A DNA stretch of 64,000 nt from Bugula neritina. Its lineage: Eukaryota; Bryozoa; Gymnolaemata; Cheilostomatida; Bugulidae. The stretch covers positions 15,766,722 through 15,830,721 of the forward strand of contig OZ037766.1 of NCBI GenBank assembly GCA_964035545.1. Direction: 5' to 3'. This document shows positions 1-13,589 of the stretch, piece after piece (the stretch's first letter is position 1; every line of letters begins with the position of its first letter). Made by a program: the position numbers and the translations under genes. The notes beneath the pieces were generated by a model. It was given only the letters and a program-made list of their open reading frames with translations. It made no database searches and was not told where the DNA came from.

Positions 1-2381
1 TTGTTTTAAGACTGTAGACGTAGCTAAAGAACCAGATCGGGCTCGTAGGTTTAGAGCAGGCTGAGAGTAGCTACGACCATCTAGAGTTGTAATACCAAGA
101 GCATGTGATATTCCATTAGCATATGATAGGGCCCTTTTTGGTGGGGCGCCTCCTTGCCGAATATATGGATATATTTCATCTATTTCTTCAAACAGATTAT
201 TCTCTTCTTTATGACCAGAAATCTGCCTACTTGGAGTTGTATTGCTGCTGATAAAGGTTTTTATTGTCTTCATATATTGTTCCACTTTGCTCGTGCAAGA
301 GTCTACTAGTTGGTTAAATATATAATGATGCTGAAGTTCTCCCATGTTTCCTGCTTTGTAAAATGATAGTTTGTTGTTCAAGGCTACAGGTAAAATAAGT
401 TGTTTTGCTGACAGTGGGCACAGTAAAGCTATTTTTTCTTTTCTAATTCCTTGTAACCTAAACACACCCAGTCTCTCTTCACTGCACGCTGCTCGTGGTA
501 TTTTTCCTGACACAATTCTCACAGTGCAAGGAAGCCGAAACTGAGTAAAGACTGATTTCATAGTATGTACTCCAGATATGCTCTTTGGTTTAGCAAATGG
601 GCTAAACACTCCTTTAGTATTGTAGTTCAAGTATAAGTCAAACCCATCCTTGTCTTTGCAATGAAGATAAAGCTCAGAATAATCTCGTTTTGTTATCTTT
701 ACTTTACCTTTTACAGTTAGTACACTTCCTTTCTGTAGACTCCTCACTGAAGTCCTATTTGTAACATCTACAAGGGCATCCACTCTGCTTCTGATTAAAA
801 ACTTCTCTGATTCAAGTTTGGCAACTTCAGAGACAAGATGTAATGGCGGAGACGATTCTCCATTTTCTGACAGAAATTCAAAAAGTCCTTCATAAAGCTC
901 AGGAACGGAGAACCGGGTCTCATCACAGGAGTTTATGCTCTTGCATATTACCGATTTGTAGTTGACAATAGAGTGAAGCAGCATTCCTTCACTTGCAGAA
1001 AATTGTTTTGGCAGTTTCTTCGTAGTGTTGTGATTTGAGGCTAATTTAATAATGCAAGGTCCTTTAAATCCATCTCCCAGGTTTTTCACCATTGTTGGCT
1101 ATAAAATTCAAAACAAAATTAATATGCTAGTAATTTATATGCATAAAGCACTATTACTACAAAAGTTTTCATGAGGCGGCATACCATGGTTTAATATAAT
1201 CTTTACCACAAGTCCTAGCTTTTAAAGACAGTCATTAATCATGCATTTGTCAATCATTCTCAGTATGTATAGTCATGCTAGTTCAATTATAATGCTTCTA
1301 TGTCTATGGTAAGATATAGAAAAATAAACACAAAATATGTTTCAATAGAGATTTCTCAAGAATAATGAATATACTAGCCTTTTAATATCAAAGATACTAT
1401 ACAGAAACTATGAACATTTTAAGAAAAAGGTTAAGGGGAGACCGAAGGTTACAGCAATTAGCAAGTTATTTACAGGGGAAATTGCAAAAAAAGAGGAAGT
1501 ATATGGCTAAAGCATTCACTATGATAACAGAAATTGTGCTCCACAAAAATATCTTTTTTTCATGTAAAATAAAAGTTCGTAAATACTAGAACAATTATTT
1601 GTTTGAGGTTAACAAAAAGAATTGACAAAGACCCTACATAGTTTATACTTGAAGTTGTTATTGAATAATTCACGGTATATTTTGTTATATATATTCTTGA
1701 TTTTATTTTCGCATCTGAATGGTTTCTTAAGAATAAAATACAGTGTGCACTGGTCCATAACAGTGGGACTGATGCAGTCTGTATGAGCTAGGTGACATAT
1801 TAACAGACCTAACTTATGATAATTAAGATAAGGAGAGTTTTTAGCTAAGTTATAAGTATACAGCCAACATTGTCTTAGTTTTGAAGATGTATTCTTAAAA
1901 TCTCATTGCTTACCGATACTATTGAATGCTTTTGTAGCAAGTTTTAGCATCAAATCTATATACGTATGCAGTGTATACGGTTTAAAGTTATTGAGCATAA
2001 AAGTTTCAAGTGTGTCACCGCAGCTCATTTAAGTCAGTTTTTTAACAAGATAGCTTGTATAGTTTAGACATGTATGTTAAAGGTTAACATGTAATGTAAT
2101 TATCAGGGTGACTTTTTATTTGAGGAAATAAAATATATTTATTACTCATTACTCATATGCAGCTTTCCTCAACAATCTCAATAACTTTCTACGCTTGCAT
2201 ACTTTCATTATTAGTAGTAGAAATTAAATTTACAATTCCACAAATGTCTTATGTAATGGCACAAAATATATTAAACACATGAAACTATCAACTAATCTAT
2301 TTTTAAGAAGTACAGCAATAAATATTTCACACTCACCTCAAAAGTATTCCATATGACTTCTTCTGCCAGCTTTTCAGTCAT
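1..2381 (-). CDS. CABIT-domain (THEMIS/GAREM-like) protein, 5' part, runs off left edge
   Basis: I read two exons: exon 1 at 2337-2381 (15 codons, starts MTEKLAEEVIWNTFE) and exon 2 at 1098 down to 1 (366 codons, open to the window edge). Exon 1 ends GAG before a GTGAGT donor, and exon 2 follows a TTTTATAG acceptor. Both junctions are phase 0, which decides the ATG at 2381. The visible 381 residues resemble CABIT modules: a segment around residues 38-75 (FSASEG..., then FSVPELYEGLFEFL) aligns by eye with the beta-rich THEMIS pattern, and a second one (SVFTQFRLPCTVRIVSG, then LGVFRLQGIRKEKIALLCPL) repeats it. Members of this family are cytoplasmic adaptor proteins in receptor tyrosine-kinase or lymphocyte signalling. 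The 3' end, with any proline-rich or SAM region, lies outside the window. The family call rests on recalled motif patterns, not a search. Confidence 0.68.
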
Positions 2382-5300
2382 GGTGTTTCTAGTCAGCAGT
2401 GCCCAGTATGAGGTAGATCTTGACTGAAGGGGTATAGAGGGAGCTGGTAAGTGTCACTGCTTATCTTCAAGTAATATCGAGTACTGATCTGTAATTATGC
2501 AGACGTAGTGGTGAATGGTTGAGTAGCAATACACCTAATTACTCTTCAACTAACCACGCCTCTTCAAAGTTTTGATTAACTAGTCCAAACTCTGCTTGCC
2601 ATCCCTTACCAACGTGCAATTAGATATTTATATGACAACTGGCAATGAGATCCTGCAAAGCTACGCAAGCATATAGATATTATTGCCAACTCAGTCAAAG
2701 TTTCACTGTTAACTTTCAAGTGCATTGCAATGTTGTTACTCTTGGTAATGTATACTTAGCTATATTTTATGCTTCTACAGTAAAATAAGTTTAGAATAAC
2801 CCATCTTCATTGAAAAACTTTAATAGATTTATGGATTAAACATAATAAGCAGACGTTTAATCACGGCTTTGCACTACACCCTGGTTTTTAATCTAAGGAC
2901 TTATGTTCCAGACATAAATATTAAGACCCCAGTTATCATCTCAGTTTCTAAACTTTTAGTTATAATATATTTTTCATAGTATATTAAAATATATCAACAA
3001 GAACAACATCACAAGATTTAGATTTATATAGTAAAGCTAGATACTTGATGTATGATGGTACTATATATAGGTATTGCATGATTTGCATTTTTTGGCATCT
3101 ATGTCATAGATAACTAAACAACAAAACCAGCTTGTAGCATAACAAAACTAGTTATCGCAAAAAATTGTTTTTGGTGATTGAATTTTGTGTATAGAATTAT
3201 AAATATTTTGTAAATATTATAGGAAAGTTGCAATATCTGTTAGATGCTATATTAGTGAAAATAGCATTTAGTTTGTGTGAATTTTCATCATAATATAAGA
3301 CAACTAAATCAAAGCTCAGTGCAAATCGAAAAGATCTTAATGAGTTTATACTCTAAAGTATGTAGATTAAAAGAATAGGTTTAGCAAGAAATCATGATAA
3401 ATGAATATAAATAAATAGACCCACAAATTCTTACCCCTTGGTTACCAAAACTCTCTTTAGCAAATTAAGGCATTGCAATCATGGTTATTGTTGCCAGTCT
3501 CTTAAAAAAGAAACATAAAATCAGATACAAAAGTTGAACTTGAGTCTTCACTACTTTTATTGCTAAAAGCATTAGCTAGCAAACATAAGGTCTAAATATC
3601 TGAAATAAAGATTTTCCAGTCTCAAAGCTAAGCCTTAAATCATTTTTAATTGAAACACAAACACAATCAGGTTTCTCATTAAGAGTCCAGCTAAAATTAG
3701 TTTGTTTAGATTTGCTGTGCCTGAATGTTAATTTCGGAAGAGACTTTGATTGTTGCAATATAAACTTTTTGCACTCATTTCAAACTTTATCACTTGAAAG
3801 TTGGTCGGCACGTCACCAGTTCAACACCACATGATTAATTACTGATAGCCAGATTATTTGTGTGAGCACAACCTTTGTCTGAAAATGCATGCAAAGAATC
3901 CGTATTAACCTACCACATTATCCAAAGCAACGTTCGACCTTAAAGCATACATATGCCATTTTTAAGCTTTCGAGGTAAATACGCAAACCTATACAAATAG
4001 TTATAAAACAACATACAATGATTAGTCCACCAAGAAACATTTCATATAAAGTGAGTCTTTGACAACTTATCATGTTGATTTGCCAATATTTTGGCCTCCT
4101 TAAAATAATTTTGTTTGTAGCTCTTTTTAAGAACAAGACAATGTCATCTCCATAATCATGCATTATACTTAATCTAAGAGAATTTGAATCTTTTATCTAT
4201 TGCCAGCTTTATTCTGGTGTTAAAGTTAAAGAAGACCTTTTTAAATTGCTCTCAAAATTGAGGTAGTCACAATAATTTGAGTTTTAAACATCATCTAATT
4301 ATTTTTTTGCACACAACCATATACTCTGAAAGTTTTAAATTTTTATGTTGCATCAATCATATGGGCTTCAATATAACATCGTACACAGACTCAAATACAA
4401 ACCCTGTGCCTCTGTAACCAAATCCTAGGCAACCTAAAGATAATTATTTATACTTAATAACTGTTATATTTAAGTAACGCCTAAGAGAAAAATATCTGTT
4501 ATAAAAATGCCATGCCGAGATATTTCATTAGGTATCAAAAAGAGTATTTTTAATTGATTCGGTCTTTAAAATAGCTTTTTAGATTAGTTTACCTTCAAAA
4601 AAGGACAAATTTCAAGAAAAATAGACATTTGCATCTTTTCACAAGCATAATTTAAAACAAAGTAACTTTTAAGCAGAAAAACTGAAAAGTCAACCAGAGC
4701 ATGCTAAGACTGCATGTTCAAGTACTAGTTCATTATTGATAATCCATTTCTGAGTCTTTACATTACATATTTTAGGACAAAATGTAGTGTTCATATGGAT
4801 ATATGGGTTAATACTTCTCCTAGATTTAATCTCTTTCACTCTATGTGGAGTTGTGTGTTAAGCTAGAGTTAGGTATAATCTTAATTAGAAGAAATTCAAT
4901 TTGAGTAGCTATAATTTGAATGAGGAATAAGTTGCAGCTTTTACACCTTTCAGTCATTGCATTAAGTTGAAAGTTTTTATTTAGAATTGCAGCTTTCAAT
5001 TCTTTTGATGTTTCCAAACAATGCTCAAACAGATGAGCTAAAACTTGTGAAACTAATCTTATTATTCTTTGTTTGCAAATGTGAACATAATTGAAAGCCA
5101 CCCATGAATTTATATTGACAATTTATTTAAAATGCTTCTGAAACTGTCAAACTCAAACTCAACTCCTTTAACTTTAAATCGAATTCTGATTCATCAGATT
5201 AATTTCTTTCTAGTTAATAGCAAATTATGGATACTATTATTTCTCATTAATTTCCTTTCTCAGTAAACTACCCTCACAAGGAATGTTGGGGTCATTAAAA

Positions 5301-6936
5301 TGACTGAGTCATTCGAAGATTTGCAAGGAGATCAGACTGCTGATGAACCAAAAGTTGACTAATCTTGCTAATCTGAAACATTTGCAGACTACAGTGCTTG
5401 TCAATGACAGTAGCTAAAGCCATGTTCCTAGGCTCAGTTTAATGATTACGCCTAATACATATTTAAGCCAATACTGATTGAGCTTATACCTGTTTGATGC
5501 AACTGGCCCACCCAGGCACTAATCACACAACCTCAGTGGTTATAGCTGTTTGCCACCTTTTCTGTGTTGTCTGATACATAAATATTATTACTAGCTTATA
5601 AATAATGGTCAAACAGGATATTTCAATTGGTAGTAATATGTAACTTATATTATCTAAACCTATAGGCCTATACATATTCCGGCTACTATTACTAGCTTGT
5701 ATATTGTTTTAATATAATATTTTATACGTAGCTTCATTTACCATGTTGACAAATAGTTTCAGGCTAAGATTTATTAGAATAGATATTGTGTTAATATTAT
5801 TACTCTTTTTAACAGATTAATTTATATTGATAACTTTTTGAAATATTTTACGTATTTAGTACTTATTTTACTGTTTAAGCCCTAACAACTTCGGAGTTTG
5901 TGCTTATACAGCTATAGTATAAAAACACATTATATTATTAGCACTTCATAGCTTCCTTTGACAAGAATTTATTAGTGAGATACTAGCTTATTACAGATCA
6001 TCTAATTAATATTGAGTTGGCACACACACACACCTAATTATGTACATATACTCACTAGCAAGCCCTTCCCCATCCTTTGTCGCATGTTGCTCCAACTTCA
6101 AATATCAAAATTAACATACTTTACAAAGGAAATACTAATTGGCCAACAACTTTAGCTGTATAATCATGCTAATTAGCTAGCAACTACTAGCCATCAGATA
6201 ATAATTATCATTGAAGTGTATTCATTCAGTAGCACTATAGCTGTGATAATCTGTCTCATTGCATCTATTTTCTCAACCATCAAGAGCTTTGCTACGAAAA
6301 GTCTGTATTTCTTTGAGAAGTCTATGCATGGCAACATTTATTGATAATTTTCAGTTCTCGACACACACGCACACACCTTGTATTGGTTTAGAGTTGTGTA
6401 CTTTTCCAAAGACAAGACAGATTCTTCAGCTGACAAGATTTCTATAGAGTATTTATATATTAACTGGAAACAACTTTTCATGTATATAATATTATGCATA
6501 TACTAAATCATAATTCCACACCCAAACAATGCTCAAGGTTTAAATCTTTTACACTAAAAACCAATAACCACATTTAAGAGAAAATATAAGGAATCAAGTA
6601 ATGACTGAAATATTTAACAAGTAACTGTGTTTATTCAGATAATATTTAAACATCATTTATTCACAAAGATATCAATGCAACTTAAATAATAGTTTATTAT
6701 ATAATATTAATGAGCTAGCTATAGCTAATAGTGTCAGTTTCAAAAAATATGAACGCTATTTCGAACCTATAGCCTGATTTGGAAATTTAAGTTTGTGTGG
6801 TTTCAACATATAATTAAATTTGATTCAAAATATATTACTTTGATACTTTTACCAAATACTTGTTTAGTAGGTTTGATATGGTCAATAAAAGGAATATATA
6901 AACGTAAAGAACAGAGATGTGACATGTTTAAGATTG
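2382..6936. other. AT-rich spacer upstream of the CABIT gene
   Basis: No exon set with matching splice phases was found. The open stretches are short, lack recognisable motifs and are compatible with chance. The minus-strand promoter of the CABIT gene should lie just right of 2381, but I see no clear TATA box. Minor simple repeats are present, including short CA runs near 6022 and 6362. Confidence 0.5.
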
Positions 6937-9869
6937 TCAGACAAAGCTTGGTGCAGAAGTGGTCTTGGTTGGACCATGGAAATCAGCAGGGAATGTGAAT
7001 TGTAAGTATGAAGGAAGTACAGGTTCAGAGTTGGTTGTGGTAAGAGCAAATGGATACGGAGGTGGCGGATATTTCTCTAAGAGAGGAGATGATGCAGAGG
7101 TGGTGGTTGGTTTAGGAGGATTTTGTGGTAGAATATCAGAGCTGGTGATTACTTTCACCACAATTTGCTGATATACTACAGCAAACTGATTGGTTTGATC
7201 AAGGAACCATTCGGATCTCTAGAAGAATGGGAATAGACGGGGTAAGAAATAGAATCGACTAGAATGAGTGAGTGAAACTAGAAAACAATGCAGTAGCTGA
7301 ATTTAAATAGAAAGTCTGCAACAAAAAATAAAAACTTGAAAATATAAGGTGTTGAGAATTGATTTGGGAAAAGTCTTGTGAGAAAATCAAAGGTAATAGA
7401 GAGTTTTGAATTTGAGAAAGGGAAAAATTGTTTTGGGTGAAATACCTTTGTAATTATATAGTAAAAAAAGTGTTGCAAAATTGAACAGACATGAGGTTGA
7501 ACAATCATGACATACTTTTCTCAGACGCTCCAAACTTCTCATCATAAGTTTTTCTGCTTCTTCATTATATAACTTTATGAATTCATGGAATGGCAGAGTA
7601 GGCTAAAAGTGAATGCATGGCTCTAAGTTATTACATGGCATGAGAACATGTGGAGTAGTAGAATGCCCATGCAAGCTAAATTATATAGTTTAAAGTAAAT
7701 TCAGCATTTTCTTAGCAAGCAACATAGTTTATGAGAAATTTTATGCTACCTTCATAGGTTTAGCATCTCCATTATCACATCTTGTCAATTGGAACACATC
7801 ATTCTCTACAGACCCTGTCTTTGTCAGATAAGCAAACTGATTTAAATTCTCTAGACCAAAAACAGAGGTGAGTGGAAAATAATTCAGCAAGAGCTCCACT
7901 ACTTCAACTGCTTTCTTGACTTTACACGGATCATTATTACTGTTTCTATCAAATAAAAAATTTACTAATTATAAAATAATTTCACATGTTTAGTGTACCC
8001 AACATGACTAAATGTGCAAACTATAACTATCGAACTATACTAAAATCTAGTCAAATAATTAATTTGCATGTAAACTTAAAAAAACTATAAATGTATTGCA
8101 AAAATATTTCTATATGTGGTACAAACATGTCTGTATAAATTTTTTAATATATGGCATATGGTGTAAATTTTTTTACTCAGATGCATGTTTTAACAAATAA
8201 ATTTATACATCACTAATTGAAAAGCTATAATGAATAGTTTTTATATTGAATCAAATCATAAGCAACAAAAAGATTACGTAAACTTGCTAACACTCACCCA
8301 AACAGGGATCCAGCAATAGACTTGGCCAAACTTTCAAATGGCAGGTTTTGACGCTTACATACACAAAAGGCGAGTCCCACCATCAATGTCAGGAGTTGTC
8401 TGACCGGTTTTGAGAGAGACATGAGATGTCTATAAAATTATAACTTAACTTAAATACCGAAAAAAATAGAAAATGCAAAGTCTAAATTTCAATAATAAAG
8501 AAAAAAGTTTTAGAAATTGCTTGGTGAAAAAAATATTTAAGTGTGTTATTGTGATGTATAATTGAAGCAAATGATGTAATAGTTGAAAATCTATGCATGT
8601 TAAACGATTTAAATAAAACAAAATTTAAGTTACAATACACAGAAACTAGAAATGATAACCATCTAACTTTGCATTGGACTATAATATTCAGTATAAAATT
8701 TACTTGCTGATTTTCTTTTTCTTTTTTGCCGGTTCCTTACTTTTTACAACGTTTAATAATTTCTTTTCAATTTCCTTTCCAATAAGGCCACCAGGTATGG
8801 AGAGAAAAAACTTCTGTAATGTAATGTATTGTCACCAACATACTATTTGCTAGCAGACTTACAATACAATATTGTACAGCATTTCTACTGTTCTGTTGCA
8901 GGTATTGTCAACATGTCTCATGATCATGTATAGTAAATGTAAAACTTGCCTGAATAATATTTTTAGCTGTAGTATTACCAGTCAGTTGAAGCGTCATGTA
9001 AAATGTAGCATGTGACTTAATACCAACTTGAGTTATTAATAGAATAAAAACAACGAGTTGCATGCAAATAACTATTTTACCTTCACCACAGAACATAGTG
9101 AGTGGATGGATGCAGTTTTAATATCAAAATCTTGTCCCGTTGAAAGATATTCTGACAGACGACGTACTTCACCTGCACTACCGGGTTGCCGGAATATTCC
9201 TACTTGTGCAATGCCAGTCAGGGCGATTTGAATGAAGATTTTCTGCAAGGTTATTTGCTTGGTTTTAGGCTGACCAATTAATTAGTCATGTATGTAGTAT
9301 ACTACTAAATATATACAAATCAATATACATGTGTTTTACAATTAAAATGGGTAGGTCTATGTTATTAATACCTACCAGAAGTATAGCTGGGATCTCATTG
9401 TTTTTGAAAGTGTGCTTTAAGGGCATTCCAAACTCCAACCTAAAGCAATATAAATACATTGATTCCTCAAATAATTTTTATACTTGCTACAATAAATATA
9501 TTATAACTTTGAAAAATTAAAATAGCAGTTATAATGATTAGAAAGACTATATAATATTATTTCTACATGCATGTACTGTGCCTTCATCTTATTCAGATGC
9601 AATGTAAAAAGTCTATAATTTTTTAATGTGGCATTTAGATAAAGTTAAATAAATGTTTTGTATTTTATTCCTAAAGCTATCTAACAAAAGTTAAATAAAA
9701 AATTCAAAAATAAGCTTTGTAGAAGCTATTGCTTATAATAGCTAAATACTATTATAAAATATGCTTTAGTTTATGGTATTAACCTACTTTTTGATAGTTG
9801 GTTCACCACTTTCATCAGCAGAACATCTTTGAGATTTTTTCGTAAAAAGTTTTCTTAGAAAACTCATCA
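6937..9869 (-). CDS. RhoGAP-domain protein, eight exons, about 351 aa
   Basis: Exons in transcription order: 9869-9788 (ATG at 9867), 9439-9376, 9242-9081, 8813-8704, 8429-8298, 7939-7750, 7602-7516 and 7167-6937 (TGA). All junctions have GT donors and AG acceptors, and the codon phases match across every intron. The RhoGAP domain fills exons 2-6: FGMPLKH opens it, GIFRQPGSAGEVRRL carries the arginine finger, then IHSLCSVVKFFLSIPGGLI, the helix VRQLLTLMVGLAF, a SLAKSIAGSLFG segment in the place of the usual NLA-FGP motif, and VEVVELLLNYF closes it. Such proteins switch off Rho/Rac/Cdc42 by stimulating GTP hydrolysis. The FLxxIPGG wording is reminiscent of the ARHGAP20/TAGAP type, but this is uncertain. 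The C-terminal exon is proline-rich (PPPPYP near 7058), a possible SH3 or EVH1 ligand. The N-terminus is short and basic. A 5' UTR exon further right is likely, because an AG acceptor sits 2 bases before the ATG. Confidence 0.85.
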
Positions 9870-10841
9870 CTAAAAGAAAAAAACCATGAATAACTCTATT
9901 TTAAAATTGAAATATAAAATTTACTATATAGTAATACAGGCTAATGAACTATAGCAATGGCACAGCTAAAGAATATAAGAAATTTAAACAATTAGAACAT
10001 ATAGTGCTTATGGTTTTGACAAGTAAGCACAAACAGAACAAAAGCCTTTTTAAAGAGTAAGACTCTGATGAAAAAGTTTGATTTTACTAACCTGATTATC
10101 TCAGAGAAATGTATGTCAAAGAGAGAGAGATAACTTCAATAAGTTATGTTGCAAAATAATACCAAAACTCAATAGCAATTGTATAGAACACGTCACAACA
10201 AAGTACGATACTGAGATAAGTAAACAATTTAAACACTAGATTCTATAATGTACAGAATAAAAGATAGAGGCATCCGTTTTCTGAGGCAGAGCGAATCAAA
10301 CTACATAGAGTCATAACATGATGTCTTTCTCATTGTCTGATTAACGCCACATAACTCATACATTCCTAGCTAGTAAAATTAGTAAATTACTAGTTATCAA
10401 AGTGATTGTTATAAATAAAAAACTTCCTAAATTAAAAAATTCATTAATGTAAACTTTATTGATTTTACTAACAGCTTGAGATTATTTTACATTGACATAA
10501 AACATGCTTAGATGAGGCGGTGCTTTTTGTAAAGCACAGCTTTCAAAACTCACATATTAGCATAATTTCTAAATAATATTTTCATAATCTTATTCATCAC
10601 CAAATTGTAAGATACAGACTATAGAGGGAAATCTAATGCATTATAGTGCACCTAAGCTACCCCTATGGTTTTGATGTGTGCAAGCTTTGAATACGTCAAA
10701 ATAAGCTTTTGGCTTATAATTAAGAAACATTTGTCTATATTGCTTACTCCTGTCAATCAGGTTAAATATGTAACTTTTTATTTTGAACAGAAACAGGATG
10801 CCAATGCACATTTTATAATTATATATTATTAAAGATAAAAA
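9870..10841. other. Spacer upstream of the RhoGAP gene
   Basis: AT-rich. An acceptor-like site directly upstream of the RhoGAP ATG implies that a noncoding leader exon lies somewhere here. A donor-like site occurs near 10090 on the minus strand, but I could not prove it. No protein motif seen. Confidence 0.35.
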
Positions 10842-11047
10842 CACTCACGCCAGTTGATAGTAGTTATACCTGTGAGAAACCCTGATTGAAAGATTTTTTT
10901 GTTAAATCGGGCTAAGGACTCATTCATATGTAGAGCAATTATGACTGGATGTTCTTGCTAACATCACCAAGGGCATTTACTGAGGTTCGAACCCATGACT
11001 TTGTGTTTACTAAGCCAACTGCTTTAACTTTTAAACCACGGCTGCTG
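10842..11047 (-). repeat. tRNA-derived SINE, copy 1
   Basis: On the minus strand the block begins near 11047 with a tRNA-like head. An A-box-like segment (GTGGTTTAAAAGTTAAAGC...TTGGCTTAG) is followed by a good B box (GGGTTCGAACC, about 10986-10996), the two internal RNA polymerase III promoter parts. The body (GTTAGCAAGAACATCC, ..., AGCCCGATTTAAC, ..., TCACAGG) is shared with copies at 25299-25499 and 48072-48271. This copy is the only one of the three with an intact B box. It has no coding capacity and would move using a partner LINE. Confidence 0.75.
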
Positions 11048-13020
11048 TGGTAAAGATAGAGAACTATGCACAGTGCAAAATAACTTGTGGCAGCCTTTAA
11101 CCAGGAAACAATGTGTTATATATTCATACAGATGAAATTTTTTAATCTTTGTAATTTTTATACTATTTTGCATTTGAAAGTCAATATAATATGTTGTTAC
11201 ATAGAACACATGTATTATTTTGTTATAGCTATTATAGTATTATAGTTTACTTTCTAAACTCAGTACTACACACATGCCTATAAGTCTGCCCCAAAAAAGC
11301 AACAACAGCTTATTAATTATCTATTTCTGCAACACGTTTTATTTTTTATTCAATTTATTGACGCATAAATCAAATTTTTAGTTTTTGAAGTGCAAAAGAT
11401 GTTTCCTTACACAGAAATTTATAAACAAGCAATGAAATCTTTAGAAAACATTGTTTCCGACCATGCATATATGATAAAAATAATTCAAAGGCATAATCTA
11501 ACTATTCTACAAAATTAATTAAACTAGGTACCCTTTTTGTCCAAGATGATCTTGATGTGCTTTTTTATGTACAGTTAAATTAATTGAAAGTCATATAATC
11601 TTTAAATGAATACATTTTGTAAAATAATTAGTTTTGTTCTTATAGATACAAACAAAATAATTTAATAATAATATTTTATTGTTATATATAACAACAAAAT
11701 ATTATAATTAAATTATTTTGCTATAGCCATTTCTATAACCAATTATTGCAGAGCCATGTATATTATTAGCAATAGAAATTATATAGTTATAACAGTATAA
11801 TGATTTTTTCAAAGACATTTAATGATTAACTCAAAAACAGAGAAAATGTGATTGGTTCGTAAATGTGCAAATAGCAATTACAATGTTGAAGTAAGTTTTT
11901 TTTGGCTGAAACTATATTACATAATAACTATAGTCTGATATAAATTGTGCATGTGATCAAACATTATAATATATATTGACTCTATAGTAAAATATTATTC
12001 TGATTAAGCTGTTAACAAGTAGGATTTGTCTTACCTGAATAAGTAAATCTCAAATTGAACTAAATGACATACTTCACACTATGATGTGATACCCTAGTTA
12101 CCAACATCAGAAACAAATAAGAATATATGTATGTGTATTTAATTTTGTTTATTATAGACATTTAAAAAATGAGAAAACAACAAACTCTAGTGTCAACAAC
12201 TATCAATATAACAAAAAAGAACTGAGACAAAAACAATTCAACAAAATATAAATATCTTTAGTATAGGCCAGGCCAGGGAGTAAATTCAGTCCAGAATTCA
12301 TTATTTTGATTTTCTACAACATAGAAATATTGTACCTCAAAACAATTAAATAAAAGAGCTTCTTGTGGAGTTGTTCTATAAAGATACTAATGCATTTAGG
12401 TTTTATAAAATATAAACTATTCTTAATATTGAAACCACCAAAAAAGTACAATTTAGGGTATTTTAAGTGCCTATAATCATAATAAAATTTCAAACCATAT
12501 AAGGTAATGTCAATTATATACATTGGCTTTATAAAAATTAATAATATATACATTATATATTAATAATTTTTATAAAACAAAACTGCAAATTACTAATCAA
12601 CTGCAACAAAAAACATTTAGCTTAAGTACAAACATTGCGTATTAATTCATTCAAATGTGCTTGGTAAGTAAAATTTTAAGCTTTGAAAACAGTTTAATTC
12701 AATATTTTACACAGTTTGAAAGGCTAATAATTCTGCAACTTTCAGCAAAAACATATATATGCTAACTTTTGTTATGCAAGCTTATAATTGAGAAAGAGCA
12801 TTAACACTGGCTTTTAATAATCTCCTTAAAACATTCTTTACTTTAAGTAAAGCAACTAACCCGTAGAGTAGATGCTACTTTCTTAAGGCGGTTGTTTAAT
12901 TAGTAGAATGCAAGATTTATTTACTATAAACTGCAAAACCAAACAAAAAAGTGTTTTAAGAGTGCATATAGAGAGCTCACTATACCCCCTCTTAGGTTTT
13001 TAAACTCCATTTTACAGAAC
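11048..13020. other. AT-rich spacer without recognised genes
   Basis: Long A/T-rich stretch with short palindromic AT tracts (for example around 11660-11720 and 12540-12570). No exon or RNA gene recognised. Confidence 0.5.
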
Positions 13021-13051
13021 TTAGTTGAGGGCACCTACCAGGCGTTGCTAT

Positions 13052-13270
13052 TTAGTATCTTCCATAGTAAGATGAGAGTTTGGATGGGTAGAAGTTATAG
13101 CCCTTGCCAAAGTTGAAGTGTCTGTAGTTGTTGTATAGACCTCGGTTGTATAGACCTCGGTTGTAGTACTTGTAGTTAGATAGTCCGTATCCTCCATAGA
13201 GATAGTTGTTGTAGTAACTAGCTGAGGTAAGTGCTAGGCAGACAGCCAATAGGATTGCAATGACCTTCAT
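13052..13270 (-). CDS. Small secreted Tyr/Gly/Asn-rich protein, copy 1 (72 aa)
   Basis: The 72-residue protein has a clear signal peptide (MKVIAILLAVCLALTSA, cleavage probably before SYYNN). The mature part of about 55 residues is dominated by Tyr, Asn, Gly, Leu and Arg, with the tandem motif YNRGLYNRGLYNN and no cysteine. A leader intron lies upstream: donor GTAAGATA begins at 13601 and the acceptor CTACAG ends at 13286, so only a short untranslated piece precedes the ATG at 13270. The gene is almost identical to the inverted copy at 17594-17812, with Phe in place of Leu at one site (KGYNFYPS against KGYNLYPS). Compositionally it resembles structural shell or cuticle matrix proteins and invertebrate Gly/Tyr-rich antimicrobial peptides. 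I cannot say which, and the family is not recognised. Confidence 0.85.
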   Translation of the reverse strand: MKVIAILLAVCLALTSASYYNNYLYGGYGLSNYKYYNRGLYNRGLYNNYRHFNFGKGYNFYPSKLSSYYGRY

Positions 13271-13589
13271 GTTTTAGTTTAAGCTCTGTAGAAATATAGA
13301 ATTAAGAAATCATACAACCTAATATTTAATGCTACAGCTAATTGCGTGTATCAATAATTAGTCTATTACTTCATCTTAATATAAAAAAAAATTTTTAGTG
13401 ATAAAAGAATAAAATCTTTAATGGAAAACAATAAGTATAACATTTTGTTATTTCTCTATGACAGTTTTTATAGTTTATGAATAGTGAAAATGATGTTTAA
13501 GCATCTAGTTGAGTGTCAGAAATAATTTAACAGTTTACACAAACATATTATAGCTAGAATGATAAAACCAATCTAATATATAAAAGAAT

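Noticed and set aside
5301-5363. Short plus-strand frame MTESFEDLQGDQTADEPKVD
   Set aside because: Only 20 codons, no partner exon or signal; chance is likely.
7278-7508. Minus-strand frame of 76 codons between RhoGAP exons 7 and 8
   Set aside because: It lies in the intron between 7515 and 7168, has no domain, and its Phe/Ile-rich content fits AT-rich noncoding DNA.
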